NCBI RefSeq assembly: GCF_002007205.1
Contig: NZ_LAZS01000005.1
Coordinates: forward strand, 124,001 to 188,000
Source: Ensifer adhaerens
GTDB lineage: Bacteria; Pseudomonadota; Alphaproteobacteria; Rhizobiales; Rhizobiaceae
Direction: 5' to 3'
DNA length: 64,000 bases
Shown: piece after piece, positions 24,721-35,259 of the stretch
Numbering within the stretch: the stretch's first letter is position 1
Layout of the letters: the number at the start of each line of letters is the position of its first letter
Notes under the pieces: generated by a model
What the model saw: the letters and a program-made list of their open reading frames with translations, nothing else
Database searches by the model: none
Told to the model about the DNA's origin: nothing
Translations under genes and position numbers: made by a program

Positions 24721-25656
24721 TCAGCGCCGCCCTGCGACGGCCGCCACGCACCAGGCGGCGAAATCTGCCGTTGCCTGTTCCCGGCCGAGTTCGTTCAGCG
24801 TCTCGTGGCGCATGCCGTCATAGACGGTGACGGTGACGTCGCTCAGGCCGGCTGCCTTCATCTTCGTGCCGAGCCAGCGGATGGCATTGCCCATCTCGGT
24901 CGAAGGGTCTGCGCTGCCGCCGACGAGATGGATGGGCAGGTCTTTCCGCAACCGCGCCAGCCGGTCGGGCCGGGCGCCGGTAAAGGACAGGCGGAAGAGA
25001 TCGAGCCAGAGCGAGACGGTGGCGTCGAAGCCGCAGAGCGGGTCGGCCGCGTATTTTGCGACCTCCGTATCGTCGCGCGACAGCCAGTCGAGATCGGTCT
25101 TGCGGTCCTTGATTGCGCCGCCCCACATGCCGAAAGTGAGCTTGGTCAATAGCGGGCTTGGCACATCCGAGCCCTTGAGCGCCTTTTCGATCTTCAGGAT
25201 CAGTTGCCCGCCGCGGCCGGCTAGACCGGGACGGAAATTGGAGTTCCAGACCGCGAGCGCATCATAAAGACCGGGATCGGCCTCGGCAGCGTTGAGCGCG
25301 ATCAGCCCGCCCATGGAATGGCCGAAAAGGATGACCGGAAGCCCCGGATTGCTGGTGGTCGCGATCTCGCGCACGGCGCGAATATCGGCAAAGACCTTGT
25401 CGAGGCCGTCTCGGTTCGAGAACATGCCGAGCGGCGCGTCGGACGCGCGCGTTGCGCCATGGCCGCGATGGTCGTGGGCATAGACGTGGAAGCCGTGCGC
25501 GGCCATCGTCTCGGCAAAGCGGGCGTATCGGCCGGAATGCTCGGCAAGGCCATGGCTGACGAGAAGAATGCCGCGGACATCGGCGGTCGCCGGGAAATGG
25601 CGCCAGCTCAAGCTGGCACCGGTCGGGCTCTGATGCGTCTTCACCTGCCCGAACAC
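24721..25656 (-). CDS. Alpha/beta hydrolase (monoacylglycerol-lipase/lysophospholipase-like)
   Basis: This protein is about 311 residues long with the serine-hydrolase triad in order: nucleophile in FGHSMGG, acid in GGSADPST and base in GMRHETLNE. The oxyanion segment is LVSHGLAEHSGRY. I prefer the GTG at 25654-25656, which has GGGGGAAAA just upstream and matches the usual start of the family; an ATG at 25743 would add 29 residues without a ribosome site. It probably cleaves lipid or acyl esters in the cytoplasm. It is the first gene of the operon with the EamA and TPP-enzyme genes. Confidence 0.87.
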   Translation of the reverse strand: MFGQVKTHQSPTGASLSWRHFPATADVRGILLVSHGLAEHSGRYARFAETMAAHGFHVYAHDHRGHGATRASDAPLGMFSNRDGLDKVFADIRAVREIATTSNPGLPVILFGHSMGGLIALNAAEADPGLYDALAVWNSNFRPGLAGRGGQLILKIEKALKGSDVPSPLLTKLTFGMWGGAIKDRKTDLDWLSRDDTEVAKYAADPLCGFDATVSLWLDLFRLSFTGARPDRLARLRKDLPIHLVGGSADPSTEMGNAIRWLGTKMKAAGLSDVTVTVYDGMRHETLNELGREQATADFAAWCVAAVAGRR

Positions 25657-25840
25657 GTTTTCCCCCGGCAACAACGACAGACCACTCGATATCAAATCGA
25701 TTTGCAAGGCAAAGGCAATCGCCGCTTGTTGCTCGTTGCGCATGAGGTCACAAGCGAATGTGCGCTCGTCTTAATTAAGAGTTGCAATTTTCCCGTTATG
25801 GGCGATATTTGTTCCCGTTTTGTTTTCGTGGGAGGATATC

Positions 25841-26623
25841 ATGATCAGTTTCTGTAAAGCGATATCAGGTTCTGTGGCGGGCGTCCTGGCAGCGCTGGCG
25901 CTGTTGCTTGCGCCCGGCGCCTTTGCTGCCGGTGAAGACGCGTCCGAGGGGGCTGCGCCTGCAAGCGCTGCGAGCCGCACGGAGCATGTGCTGGCGGTCA
26001 GCTGGCAGCCCGGCTTCTGCGAGACACGGCCTCAGCGCAAGGAATGCGAAAGCCAGACGGCGGAGCGCTTCGACGCCACCAACCTCTCGCTGCATGGCCT
26101 GTGGCCGCTGCGCAAGAGTTATTGCGGGGTCGCGGCCGAGGTGCGTGCGACGGATCGCAAGGGCAACTGGCTGGAGCTGCCGAAGCTTGCCATGGCCGAC
26201 GACACGGCGGCGCGGTTGCTCATCGCCATGCCCGGCGTACAATCCGGCCTCGACCGGCACCAGTGGCTGAGGAGCGGCACCTGCCAGAACGGTTCGGTGG
26301 ACGACTATTTCTCGGTGCAGCTGCGCATGCTCGAAGAGCTCAACCGCTCGGCGGTCGGAGCACTTTTCCGCCAGCGTGTCGGCGCGGAACTCGACGAGGC
26401 GGCGATCAAGCAGGCCTTCGACCAGAGTTTTGGCGCTGGAGCCGGCGACCGGGTGCGCATGCGCTGCCAGACCGTCCAAGGCCGCAGCATCATCACCGGG
26501 CTGACGATCGGGCTCACTGGCGACGTCATGAAGGCATCGAGCCTCGGGCCGCTGATCCAGGCCGCAGGGACGACGGAGTTCAAGTGCGCCAAGGGGATCG
26601 CCGATACCGCCGGTCGCGGGTAG
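25841..26623 (+). CDS. Secreted ribonuclease T2-family protein with altered active-site residues
   Basis: This 260-residue protein has a signal peptide (about 1-30, APGAFAA) and the T2 landmarks CAS I, NLSLHGLWP with H85, and CAS II, HQWLRSGTC at 140-148. GGGAGGATATC gives an ideal ribosome site before the ATG. In canonical CAS II (HEWxKHGTC) the Glu, Lys and second His are catalytic; here they are Gln141, Arg144 and Ser145. The fold is clearly T2, but activity may be weak or changed. T2 enzymes cleave RNA to 2',3'-cyclic phosphates in the periplasm or outside, which can serve phosphate and nucleoside scavenging. Confidence 0.9.
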   Translation: MISFCKAISGSVAGVLAALALLLAPGAFAAGEDASEGAAPASAASRTEHVLAVSWQPGFCETRPQRKECESQTAERFDATNLSLHGLWPLRKSYCGVAAEVRATDRKGNWLELPKLAMADDTAARLLIAMPGVQSGLDRHQWLRSGTCQNGSVDDYFSVQLRMLEELNRSAVGALFRQRVGAELDEAAIKQAFDQSFGAGAGDRVRMRCQTVQGRSIITGLTIGLTGDVMKASSLGPLIQAAGTTEFKCAKGIADTAGRG

Positions 26624-26834
26624 GGCGTTTCGCCCGGTCGGCCATCTCAGGAGGTATCACAGCGCGGGCTTCTCCGCGCTGGATTGCGGTGCCTCCCGGG
26701 AGAGCGTGCCGGGCGTGCCGATGGGGATGGTCGTTTTGGGATAGGGCGGGGGCGGATGCCTTTGATCATTGCCCCCTTCCTATAATTCGCCTACATAGCG
26801 GGCAAATTTCCTTATCCCTGCGGAGCATTCCCTC

Positions 26835-28484
<1,650 letters not shown>

Positions 28485-28564
28485 CCTTGAGCCGGTGCCG
28501 CTGTTGTCGCGGCGCCTTTGGCTTGCCGACGCCTGTGGAAGCAGCGGCGGTGCAGGTATCCACG

Positions 28565-28596
28565 AAACGGGCGAAGCGCAGGCTTCGCCCGTTTTT
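28565..28596 (+). terminator. Rho-independent terminator after ettA
   Basis: AAACGGGCGAAG and its exact complement (12 bp) enclose a 6-base loop, and TTTTT runs out of the stem. It lies 81 bases after the ettA stop. Confidence 0.92.
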
Positions 28597-29073
28597 CATG
28601 AGCCGTCCGGTCCGCAAGGGGGTGCGAGCCTTTGCCTCCGCTTGCGCGGCAGGCGCTGTTTGCCGCCGGACACGGTGCGCCCGCCGAGCTTGAAGCACGC
28701 TCCAGAGGTCGTCGCGGCAAACCGGTCTGACGCCACCGTTCGTTCGCTCGGCGACGAGAACGGGGCGCTGGTGGTCCGTCGGCCTCTGCTGCGACAGGGA
28801 AGCCGCACGGGACGAGGCGTATCCGGGCGGGACGACAATGGAAGAAGGGATGTCGATGAAGAGGGCGTCCCTTCGCGGGTGTATCCGCTTCCGCGCAGTT
28901 GCGTGGACGCCAACGGGGCGGCGACGTGGGGCCGATTGAAAGGCCGCAGCGGCCTCCCGATGCGCTGCCGGAGGTATCGGTGGCGGTCCATGGCGCCAGT
29001 GCACAAGCATCTGTTCCGCCAGCGTCATTGTTTGGCCTCTCCGCGCAAATCCGCTTGCGTCACCACCGCAAAT
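28597..29073. other. Intergenic stretch without a supported gene
   Basis: Several frames are open because of the high GC content, but none shows a recognisable domain. The longest minus-strand frame would run through the ettA terminator and into ettA. The right end leads into the operator of the ArsR-type gene. Confidence 0.5.
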
Positions 29074-29095
29074 CACATAAACATATCTTTATGTG
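29074..29095. promoter_or_regulatory. Perfect 8-bp inverted repeat, operator of the ArsR-methyltransferase/metF operon
   Basis: CACATAAA and its exact complement TTTATGTG flank CATATC. The A/T-rich symmetric form is that expected for ArsR/SmtB proteins, and resembles the ACATAAA-N-TTTATGT type sites proposed for methionine-cycle ArsR regulators in alphaproteobacteria (from memory). It ends 15 bases before the chosen ATG at 29111, a position suited to autorepression. Confidence 0.65.
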
Positions 29096-29110
29096 TTGAT
29101 GGGGATCGCA

Positions 29111-30130
29111 ATGGCTGCTCTCGGAGAACTGGGACTGGATGCGCTGGTGGACGTGCTGAAGGCGGCGGGTGAGCCGACCCGCATGCGTCTCGTCGCCCTT
29201 CTCGCCGCCGGCGATCTCACCGTCACCGATCTTACCGAAATTCTCGGCCAATCGCAGCCACGCATTTCCAGGCACCTGAAGCTGCTGGCGGAGGTCGAGC
29301 TGATCGACCGCTACCAGGAAGGCGCCTGGGCCTATTTCCGCCTCAGGCAGGACGGTGCCCGGGTCGGACTCGTGCGCGCGATGCTGGCGTCAGCGTCTGC
29401 CGACGATGCGGTGCTTGCGCGCGACGCAGCAAGGCTCACTACCTTGAAGAAGGCGCGGTCGGAGAAGGCCCAGGCCTATTTCAGCCGCAATGCGGCCGGC
29501 TGGGACGAGCTTCGCCGACTGCATGTCAGCGAACGCGACGTCGAGGCGAAGCTGCGCGAGATGGTCGGCGACGAGCCGGTCGAAAGCCTGCTCGATCTCG
29601 GCACCGGCACGGGTCGCATCCTGCAGCTCTTCGAAGGGCTTTATCGCCGCGGCATCGGCGTCGACGCCAGCCGCGACATGCTCGCGGTCGCGCGCTCCAA
29701 CCTCGATCGCGCCGGCATCACCAAGGCCTCGATCCGCCATGGCGACATCTTCAACCTGCCGCTTGACGGCCAGGCCTTCGACCTCGTCACCATCCATCAG
29801 GTGCTGCATTTCCTCGACGAGCCGGAAGCGGCGATCGCGGAGGCCGCGCGCATGCTGATGCCGGGCGGGCGGCTGGTCATCATCGACTTCGCACCGCACG
29901 GGCTTGAGCATCTGCGTGACGAACACGCCCATGCCCGCCTCGGCTTCTCGCATCAGGCGATGGCCGACTGGCTGGCGAAGGCAGGCCTCGTGCTCGAAAA
30001 GACCACGGATCTTTCGCCTGAGGGGGCGGACGATGGAAAACTGACGGTAACGATCTGGCTCGCGCGTGATCGGCGGGCCGTGAACGAGAATGAAACGCCG
30101 CGGCCGCGTGTCCAGGCGGGGGGAGTTTGA
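29111..30130 (+). CDS. ArsR-family regulator fused to SAM-dependent methyltransferase
   Basis: This 339-residue fusion has an ArsR/SmtB winged helix (about 1-95, with EPTRMRLVALLAAGDLTVTDL and the recognition helix QSQPRISRHLKLL). A class I methyltransferase domain follows (about 140-320, SAM loop LLDLGTGTGRILQLF). The metal-binding cysteines of classical ArsR are absent. Such fusions next to methionine-cycle genes are thought to sense SAM or S-adenosylhomocysteine through the methyltransferase domain. metF starts two bases after its stop. I start at ATG 29111 because the ATG at 29093 lies inside the operator repeat. Confidence 0.9.
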   Translation: MAALGELGLDALVDVLKAAGEPTRMRLVALLAAGDLTVTDLTEILGQSQPRISRHLKLLAEVELIDRYQEGAWAYFRLRQDGARVGLVRAMLASASADDAVLARDAARLTTLKKARSEKAQAYFSRNAAGWDELRRLHVSERDVEAKLREMVGDEPVESLLDLGTGTGRILQLFEGLYRRGIGVDASRDMLAVARSNLDRAGITKASIRHGDIFNLPLDGQAFDLVTIHQVLHFLDEPEAAIAEAARMLMPGGRLVIIDFAPHGLEHLRDEHAHARLGFSHQAMADWLAKAGLVLEKTTDLSPEGADDGKLTVTIWLARDRRAVNENETPRPRVQAGGV

Positions 30131-30132
30131 TT

Positions 30133-31083
30133 ATGACGGCACAGACGCTTTACCCGGCCGAACGCGGCAATCTCCGGCTCTCCTTCGAATATTTCCCGCC
30201 CAAGACCGACGAGATGGAAGCACAGCTCTTCCAGACGGCGGAAGACCTCTCGGTTTTCGGCCCGGCCTTCATCACCGTCACCTATGGCGCCGGTGGCTCG
30301 ACCAAGGCGCGATCGTTGACGACGGTCAGGCGGTTGATCGCGGAAAGCGGCTTTGCAGACACCGCCGCGCACCTGACCTGCGTCGGCGCGCCGAAGGCGG
30401 AGGTCGATGCGGTCATCGACGAATATCTCAGCTTCGGCGTCCGCCACTTCGTGGCGCTGCGCGGCGACCCGCAGGGCGGCATCGGCAGCACCTATCAGCC
30501 GCATCCCGAGGGCTATGCGAGCAGCACCGACCTCGTGCAGGCGATCCGCGCGCGCGGCGACGATATCGAGATCTCGGTTTCGTCCTACCCGGAAATGCAC
30601 CCGGAGAGCCCCGACGTTGCGGCCGATATCGACATGCTGAAGCGCAAGGTCGACGCCGGCGCAACCCGCGCGCTGACCCAGTTCTTCTTCGACAACAACG
30701 ATTTCGAGCGTTACCTCGAACGGGTGCGCCGCGCCGGCGTCAATATCCCGATCGTGCCGGGCATCCTGCCGATCAACAATCTGGCGCAGGTGCAGAAGTT
30801 CGCCGGCCTTTGCGGCGCCAGCGTACCGGAGGCGATCGTCACCCGGCTGGCGCATCTCGAAGATCGACCGGAGGAGCGCTTCAAGGAGGCGACCCACATC
30901 GCTGCCGAGCAGATCGTCGATCTCGCCCGGCGCGGAGTGCGCGATTTCCATATCTATACGATGAACCGTTCGCCGCTGGTGACCGCCGTTCTGGATCTCG
31001 TCGGTTTCGAGCGGGTCGAGGCGGAGGCGGCGGGCGCGATCGCTCCGGCGCCGCGGATGGTGGCGGCGGGCGCCGCCGCCTGA
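30133..31083 (+). CDS. metF: Methylenetetrahydrofolate reductase
   Basis: This 316-residue (beta/alpha)8 flavoprotein reduces 5,10-methylene-THF to 5-methyl-THF, the methyl donor for methionine synthesis. Landmarks are LSFEYFPPKTDEME near the N-terminus (with the catalytic Glu), FITVTYGAGGSTKAR, ALRGDPQGG and ARTLTQFFFDN-like TRALTQFFFDN. The ATG follows GGGGAG with seven bases between, two bases after the regulator stop, so both are in one operon under the inverted-repeat operator. A clear terminator closes the unit about 190 bases downstream. Confidence 0.96.
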   Translation: MTAQTLYPAERGNLRLSFEYFPPKTDEMEAQLFQTAEDLSVFGPAFITVTYGAGGSTKARSLTTVRRLIAESGFADTAAHLTCVGAPKAEVDAVIDEYLSFGVRHFVALRGDPQGGIGSTYQPHPEGYASSTDLVQAIRARGDDIEISVSSYPEMHPESPDVAADIDMLKRKVDAGATRALTQFFFDNNDFERYLERVRRAGVNIPIVPGILPINNLAQVQKFAGLCGASVPEAIVTRLAHLEDRPEERFKEATHIAAEQIVDLARRGVRDFHIYTMNRSPLVTAVLDLVGFERVEAEAAGAIAPAPRMVAAGAAA

Positions 31084-31269
31084 CCTTCGCTCGCACCTCT
31101 GCAACGCGCGGGCTCGCTCTGCCAAAGCGAACTGCGGATGGCGGCGATAGCGCTGCGCGTTCTGTCGGGCCTTAGAGGTCGCAGTGGCGTTTTTTAGCTA
31201 CGTGCCTGTCGGGGTAGATCGGCTGCGGTCGCAGCAGACATGCCGACCGCCGCAGCATTCGCCAAAAAG

Positions 31270-31309
31270 GAAAGCGCCCGAAGATCAATCTTCAGGCGCT
31301 TTCTCGTTT
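31270..31309 (+). terminator. Rho-independent terminator after metF
   Basis: GAAAGCGCC pairs with GGCGCTTTC, and an inner GAAGA/TCTTC stem follows a single C-A mismatch. The loop is TCAA and the tail TCGTTT is moderately T-rich. It closes the regulator-metF transcript. Confidence 0.85.
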
Positions 31310-31421
31310 GTCGCAGCGTCTAGACCCTGTGCTCTCTTGGCGGTCTAACTGGCTTGGTGCTGCAAAATGGTTTCCCGGAAATTTAAGTCCCTATTCGGTT
31401 TGGACTCTCAGCGGCCGCACT

Positions 31422-31499
31422 TCAAATGAAGAGCATCGTGGCCACGAATACGAACGCTGCACTGATCATGAGGACATTCAGCGAATGTGTAAGGCCCAT
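31422..31499 (-). CDS. Candidate 25-residue single-span membrane peptide
   Basis: A complete small reading frame, MGLTHSLNVLMISAAFVFVA followed by TMLFI, starts at ATG 31499 and ends with TGA at 31422. GGGAGG sits seven bases before the ATG, one of the strongest ribosome sites in this stretch. The peptide is almost one hydrophobic helix. It stands alone between the metF terminator and a DMT transporter gene. Nothing is known about its function from the sequence; small membrane peptides of this kind often modulate transporters or kinases. Conservation in relatives would be the key support. Confidence 0.55.
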   Translation of the reverse strand: MGLTHSLNVLMISAAFVFVATMLFI

Positions 31500-31849
31500 G
31501 GATGACCCTCCCTGCGTTGACGCGTTAAAACATAGGGCGAAATCACGACACGTTAAAGGGAAACTTGTGCTGCAGTGCGAAATGCGTGAGTTCGCGCTGC
31601 CTTATTCACAGGTCTATAGTTCTGATTTTATTTAAGTTTCCAGGCCGCCACATTTTTTTCACAATCGCTTCGGGAAGGTTAATATAAACGTCTGTAACCG
31701 TGCGTGAGTGGCCCGGAAAGGGACGCAAATCGGTCATCGATTCCTTGCAAAACCGTGTCTTTTCCACGCGTGCAAAGCGCCCTGCCGGACCCGGATCGCG
31801 GCATGTTCTCGTTCCTTGATCGGCCGGAATCGAAGGGGACCTGCCGTTG
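31500..31849. other. Intergenic region without a supported gene
   Basis: It holds the presumed promoter of the 25-residue peptide and the 3' flank of the DMT transporter. No other start with a ribosome site and plausible protein was found. Confidence 0.45.
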
Positions 31850-32788
31850 TCAGGCGGGCCGCTTGCGCCGCAGGATCCGTCCGTCGAGCACCGCCAGGCC
31901 AAGGGCGATCAGCACCATGCCGGCGAAATCGGCCGCCTGCAGCGTCTCGCCGAGAAAGAGGTAGCCGAGCAGGATCGCGCTTGGCGGCACCAGCAGGGTG
32001 ACCAGCGAGGCGTTGGTGGCGCCGGCCTCGCGCATGATGCGGAAATAGAGAATGTAGGCGTAGGCGGTGGAGACGAGTGCCAGGCCGAGGATCGACAGGA
32101 TCACCTCCATCGGCGGCATCGGCAGGAGCCAGGGCGTGTCGATCAAGGCAGCCCCGGGCAGCGCAATCAGCGTCGAAGCCGTCAGTTGCCCAGCGGCCGT
32201 CACCGCTGGCGCCAGATCGCGGAAGCGCTTGCCGTAGGTGGCGGCAAAGCCATAGCTGATGGCGGCAAGCACCGGCAGGACGAGCGCCCAGAGCGGTATG
32301 GTACTTGACGTGCCGAAGAGGCCTGCGACCGCGCTTGGCCCGATCAGGACGACGGTGCCGGCAAGCCCGAGCAGGCAGCCGGCGATCTTGGCGGAACTCA
32401 GCTTCTCGTCCTCGGTCGCCATATTGGCGATGATCACCGTCCACACAGGTGTCGTGGCGTTGAGGATCGCGGCCAGCCCGGCGCCGACCTCGGTCTGGCC
32501 GAGAAAGATGAAGGCATGCGGGATGACGTTGTTGATCAGCCCCATCAGCGCGAATTCACGCCAGCGACGGGCAAGAACCTCATACATGCCGAAGCGGCCG
32601 CGGATATAGATGTGCAGCGCCAGCGCCGCTAGCCCCAAGCGCAGGAATACCAGCGTGAACGGCGGCACATGCGCGACGGCGACGCGGGCGAAGAAGAACG
32701 ACCCGCCCCAGATCAGACCGAGCAGGGCCAGAAGCGCCCAGGTGCTGACGTTCATCTGGTGGCCATCGACGGTGGTTCGCGCATTCAT
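31850..32788 (-). CDS. DMT-family (EamA) transporter
   Basis: This 312-residue inner-membrane protein has ten predicted spans in two EamA repeats. The first opens with LALLGLIWGGSFFFARVAV, typical of the family, and the second ends LLVPPSAILLGYLFLGETL. It resembles RhaT/YdcZ-like exporters of amino acids and metabolites. It is not in an operon. The ATG at 32788 could be replaced by an internal ATG 11 codons later (MNVSTWALL), which would remove a polar leader. Confidence 0.9.
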   Translation of the reverse strand: MNARTTVDGHQMNVSTWALLALLGLIWGGSFFFARVAVAHVPPFTLVFLRLGLAALALHIYIRGRFGMYEVLARRWREFALMGLINNVIPHAFIFLGQTEVGAGLAAILNATTPVWTVIIANMATEDEKLSSAKIAGCLLGLAGTVVLIGPSAVAGLFGTSSTIPLWALVLPVLAAISYGFAATYGKRFRDLAPAVTAAGQLTASTLIALPGAALIDTPWLLPMPPMEVILSILGLALVSTAYAYILYFRIMREAGATNASLVTLLVPPSAILLGYLFLGETLQAADFAGMVLIALGLAVLDGRILRRKRPA

Positions 32789-33094
32789 GGGGATGCCTGT
32801 CCGTGCTGATTGGATGCTTGCGGTCAGTTTCTTCCCGGCGGCGCGCGGACGGCATGGCGCAAGGGCCGCGTCTGCCGCTCCCGGATCGGTTGTGCTCTGA
32901 CAGCAGAGTCATAACCCGGCATGCGCACTGGGGCCACCCGGTTCTTGCGGCGATCGTGCTGGCGGTGGGACGCATGACAGGGGGCGAACCGGCTCGCCGT
33001 CGGTAGCGATGATCCGATCGGCCGATGCGGCATGAAAAAACCCCGGAGATCGATCCGATCTCCGGGGTCGTCATCTTGAAACGGCCGCTCCCAC
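32789..33094. other. Intergenic region with one terminator
   Basis: It contains the upstream DNA of the DMT transporter and the terminator of the lytic transglycosylase gene (33035-33068). No gene is supported. Confidence 0.5.
33035..33068 (-). terminator. Rho-independent terminator of the MltB-like gene
   Basis: ACCCCGGAGAT and its exact complement (11 bp) enclose CGATCCG. On the minus strand TTTTTT adjoins the stem. It lies 26 bases after the stop at 33095. Confidence 0.92.
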
Positions 33095-34327
33095 TCAGAG
33101 CGCGTTCAGGAGGTCCAGCGTCGCCCAGCCGTCGGCCGGGCGGCCAAGGCGAAGCTGTTCCTTCTGCAGTGCAGCGCGGGTGCCGGAGCCGAGAATGCCG
33201 TCGATCTTGCCGACATCGTGGCCGAGCGTCTGCAGCTTCGTCTGCAGCGCCTTCATGCCGGTATCGTCGAGGCCCGGTTCCGGATTGCCGCCCTCATAGG
33301 TGGGCGCGCCACCGAGACGGGTCGCGAAATAGGCGGCCGAGGTCGTGTAGATGAACGACTGGTTCCACTCGAGATAGACGTTGAAGTTCGGATAGGTGAG
33401 GAAGGCGACGCCCTTGCGGCCCTGCGGCAGCACCAGCGAGGCTTCGAGATTGCTATTGGCAGTGTTGCCGTCGCGCGGCTTGACGCCGAGCGCAAACCAG
33501 TCGGCCGCCTTCATGCCCGGCTGCAGGCCGGTCTTTTCCCAGGGCAGTTCGGCGGGAACGCTGACTTCCTGGATCCAGGGCTGGCCGGCCTTGAAGCCGA
33601 GGCTCTGGATGAACTTGCCGGCCGTCAGGATCGCGTCGGGCGAGCTCTTCTTCAGATTGACGTGGCCGTCGCCGTCGCCATCGACGCCGTAGGCGATGAT
33701 GTCTTCCGGCAGCATCTGCACCTGGCCGATCTCGCCGGCCCAGGCGCCGGTCGTCGTTGCCGGGTCGAGGTCGCCATGCTGAACCATCTCGATCGCTGCG
33801 ATCAGCTGCGGGCGGAACATCTCCGGACGACGGCAGTCATGCGACAGGGTCACCAGCGCATCGCGCGTGTTGAAGTCGCCCTGCACGGCGCCGAAGTCGG
33901 TCTCCATCGCCCAGAAGGCGGTGATGACGGGCGCCGGAACGCCGAATTCCTTCTCGGCGCGGGCAAAGACGTCGGCATATTCCTTCATCTTCTGCTGGCC
34001 GATATCGAGGCGCGATTTGCTGACAGTGCGCTTGGAGAACTCGGTGAAGGTCTGCTTGAAGACGCCCTGGGTACGGTCGCGGCTGAGCACCTTCTCGTTG
34101 ATGGCAGCACCCGCAAGTGCGCGGTCGGCAACGTCGGCCGGAACGCCCTTGGCGACCGCCTCTGCTTTCACGCCCTGCAGGAAGGCGCCGAGGTCGCCGC
34201 CGCAGGCGACAGCCGGGGCTTCTGCCTTGGTGCTGGTCGGTGCTGCGGCCTGGGCGGACGCGGCGGAGGCGATCAGCCCCAGAAATGCGACGGAGGTGAG
34301 GGCGCGCCTGGTGGTGCTGTTCATCAT
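33095..34327 (-). CDS. Lytic murein transglycosylase, MltB/SLT_2 family, with peptidoglycan-binding domain
   Basis: This 410-residue exported enzyme has a signal peptide (about 1-27, ending SAQAAA), an MltB-type catalytic domain (about 40-330) and a C-terminal peptidoglycan-binding domain (about 345-405, LQTLGHDVGKIDGILGSGT). The catalytic acid is E142 in AFWAMETDFGA; QVQMLPEDIIAYGVDGDGDG is a second conserved block. There is no lipobox, so it is probably soluble in the periplasm. It cleaves the glycan strand to 1,6-anhydro-MurNAc. I start at the ATG at 34325-34327, preceded by AAAGGAA. Confidence 0.94.
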   Translation of the reverse strand: MMNSTTRRALTSVAFLGLIASAASAQAAAPTSTKAEAPAVACGGDLGAFLQGVKAEAVAKGVPADVADRALAGAAINEKVLSRDRTQGVFKQTFTEFSKRTVSKSRLDIGQQKMKEYADVFARAEKEFGVPAPVITAFWAMETDFGAVQGDFNTRDALVTLSHDCRRPEMFRPQLIAAIEMVQHGDLDPATTTGAWAGEIGQVQMLPEDIIAYGVDGDGDGHVNLKKSSPDAILTAGKFIQSLGFKAGQPWIQEVSVPAELPWEKTGLQPGMKAADWFALGVKPRDGNTANSNLEASLVLPQGRKGVAFLTYPNFNVYLEWNQSFIYTTSAAYFATRLGGAPTYEGGNPEPGLDDTGMKALQTKLQTLGHDVGKIDGILGSGTRAALQKEQLRLGRPADGWATLDLLNAL

Positions 34328-34467
34328 AAATTCCTTTCTTTGCCGTGGGGCGCGACGCACCACCACGGGCAGCCAATTGCTGGATGCGAAATCTGCCGTT
34401 GCTCTTTCAGAGCATTATGACCGAAAGAAGAAAATGGTTTTTTCTGCCGTGTCTATCGGCAGCAATG

Positions 34468-35259
34468 TCAGTTGTGCTTCGGCTGCGAGACCGCCGCGAC
34501 CCAGTTCTTCCAGTTTTTCGCCGAGCCGGCGAAGACATTGATGTCGGTGGCGCCGTCGATGCCGGGAATGACCCCGGTGCTGGTATATTGCCAGAACGCC
34601 CAGCGGCGCTCGACATAGATCTCACCCGGATGCTTGGCGACCGAGCGCACCCAGAAGTGATGTTCCTTGAACTGGTCGACGAGATTGTCGCGGTGGAAGT
34701 CGACCGAGGTGTAGATGATCGGCCGCTTGCCGTAATGGGCTTCGAGCCGGTCCATGAAGCGCTTCATCTCGACGCGCACTTCGTCGGGCGTCGGGCGATG
34801 GCGGCAGGTCTTCGATTCGCCGTTCCATTCGACGTCGAGAACCGGCGGCAGGTAGACGGCGCTCTTCGGCACGTTGGCGATGAACCAGTCGGCCTGGGCG
34901 TCGGCGGTCGAGCAGAAGTAATAGAAGTGATAGGGCGCATAAGGGATGCCGGCGGCCCGTGCCTTCTGCCAGTATTCGGGAAAGCGGGTATCGACCCGAT
35001 CCTTGCCTTCCGTCGCCTTGATGAAGGCGAAGGAGACGCCCGACTTCTTCACCTTCATCCAGTCGATATCGCCATTCCATTTCGAAACGTCGATGCCGTG
35101 GATGTTGTGGTGCTGCGGGGTCCGGTCGCCGAAGTTCTGCGGGTCCGTATCGTGGAAGCGCGGCGGGATCGATGCCGTCTGCATCAGGTCATAGTCGGTC
35201 GACGAGCAGCCGGAAAGAAGGGTGGCAAGCGGCAAGAGAGCCAGGAGAAGCCGGCGCAT
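34468..35259 (-). CDS. GH25 lysozyme-like lipoprotein
   Basis: This 263-residue protein has a lipoprotein signal peptide with lipobox LLSGC (C18). The GH25 domain spans about residues 52-250. Active-site residues are D57 in HGIDVSKWNGDIDW and the D142-x-E144 pair in LDVEWNG. GH25 enzymes cut the MurNAc-GlcNAc bond. As a membrane-anchored periplasmic muramidase it would act on the cell's own wall. AGGAAAATC precedes the ATG at 35259. It is a single-gene unit next to the lytic transglycosylase gene. Confidence 0.92.
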   Translation of the reverse strand: MRRLLLALLPLATLLSGCSSTDYDLMQTASIPPRFHDTDPQNFGDRTPQHHNIHGIDVSKWNGDIDWMKVKKSGVSFAFIKATEGKDRVDTRFPEYWQKARAAGIPYAPYHFYYFCSTADAQADWFIANVPKSAVYLPPVLDVEWNGESKTCRHRPTPDEVRVEMKRFMDRLEAHYGKRPIIYTSVDFHRDNLVDQFKEHHFWVRSVAKHPGEIYVERRWAFWQYTSTGVIPGIDGATDINVFAGSAKNWKNWVAAVSQPKHN

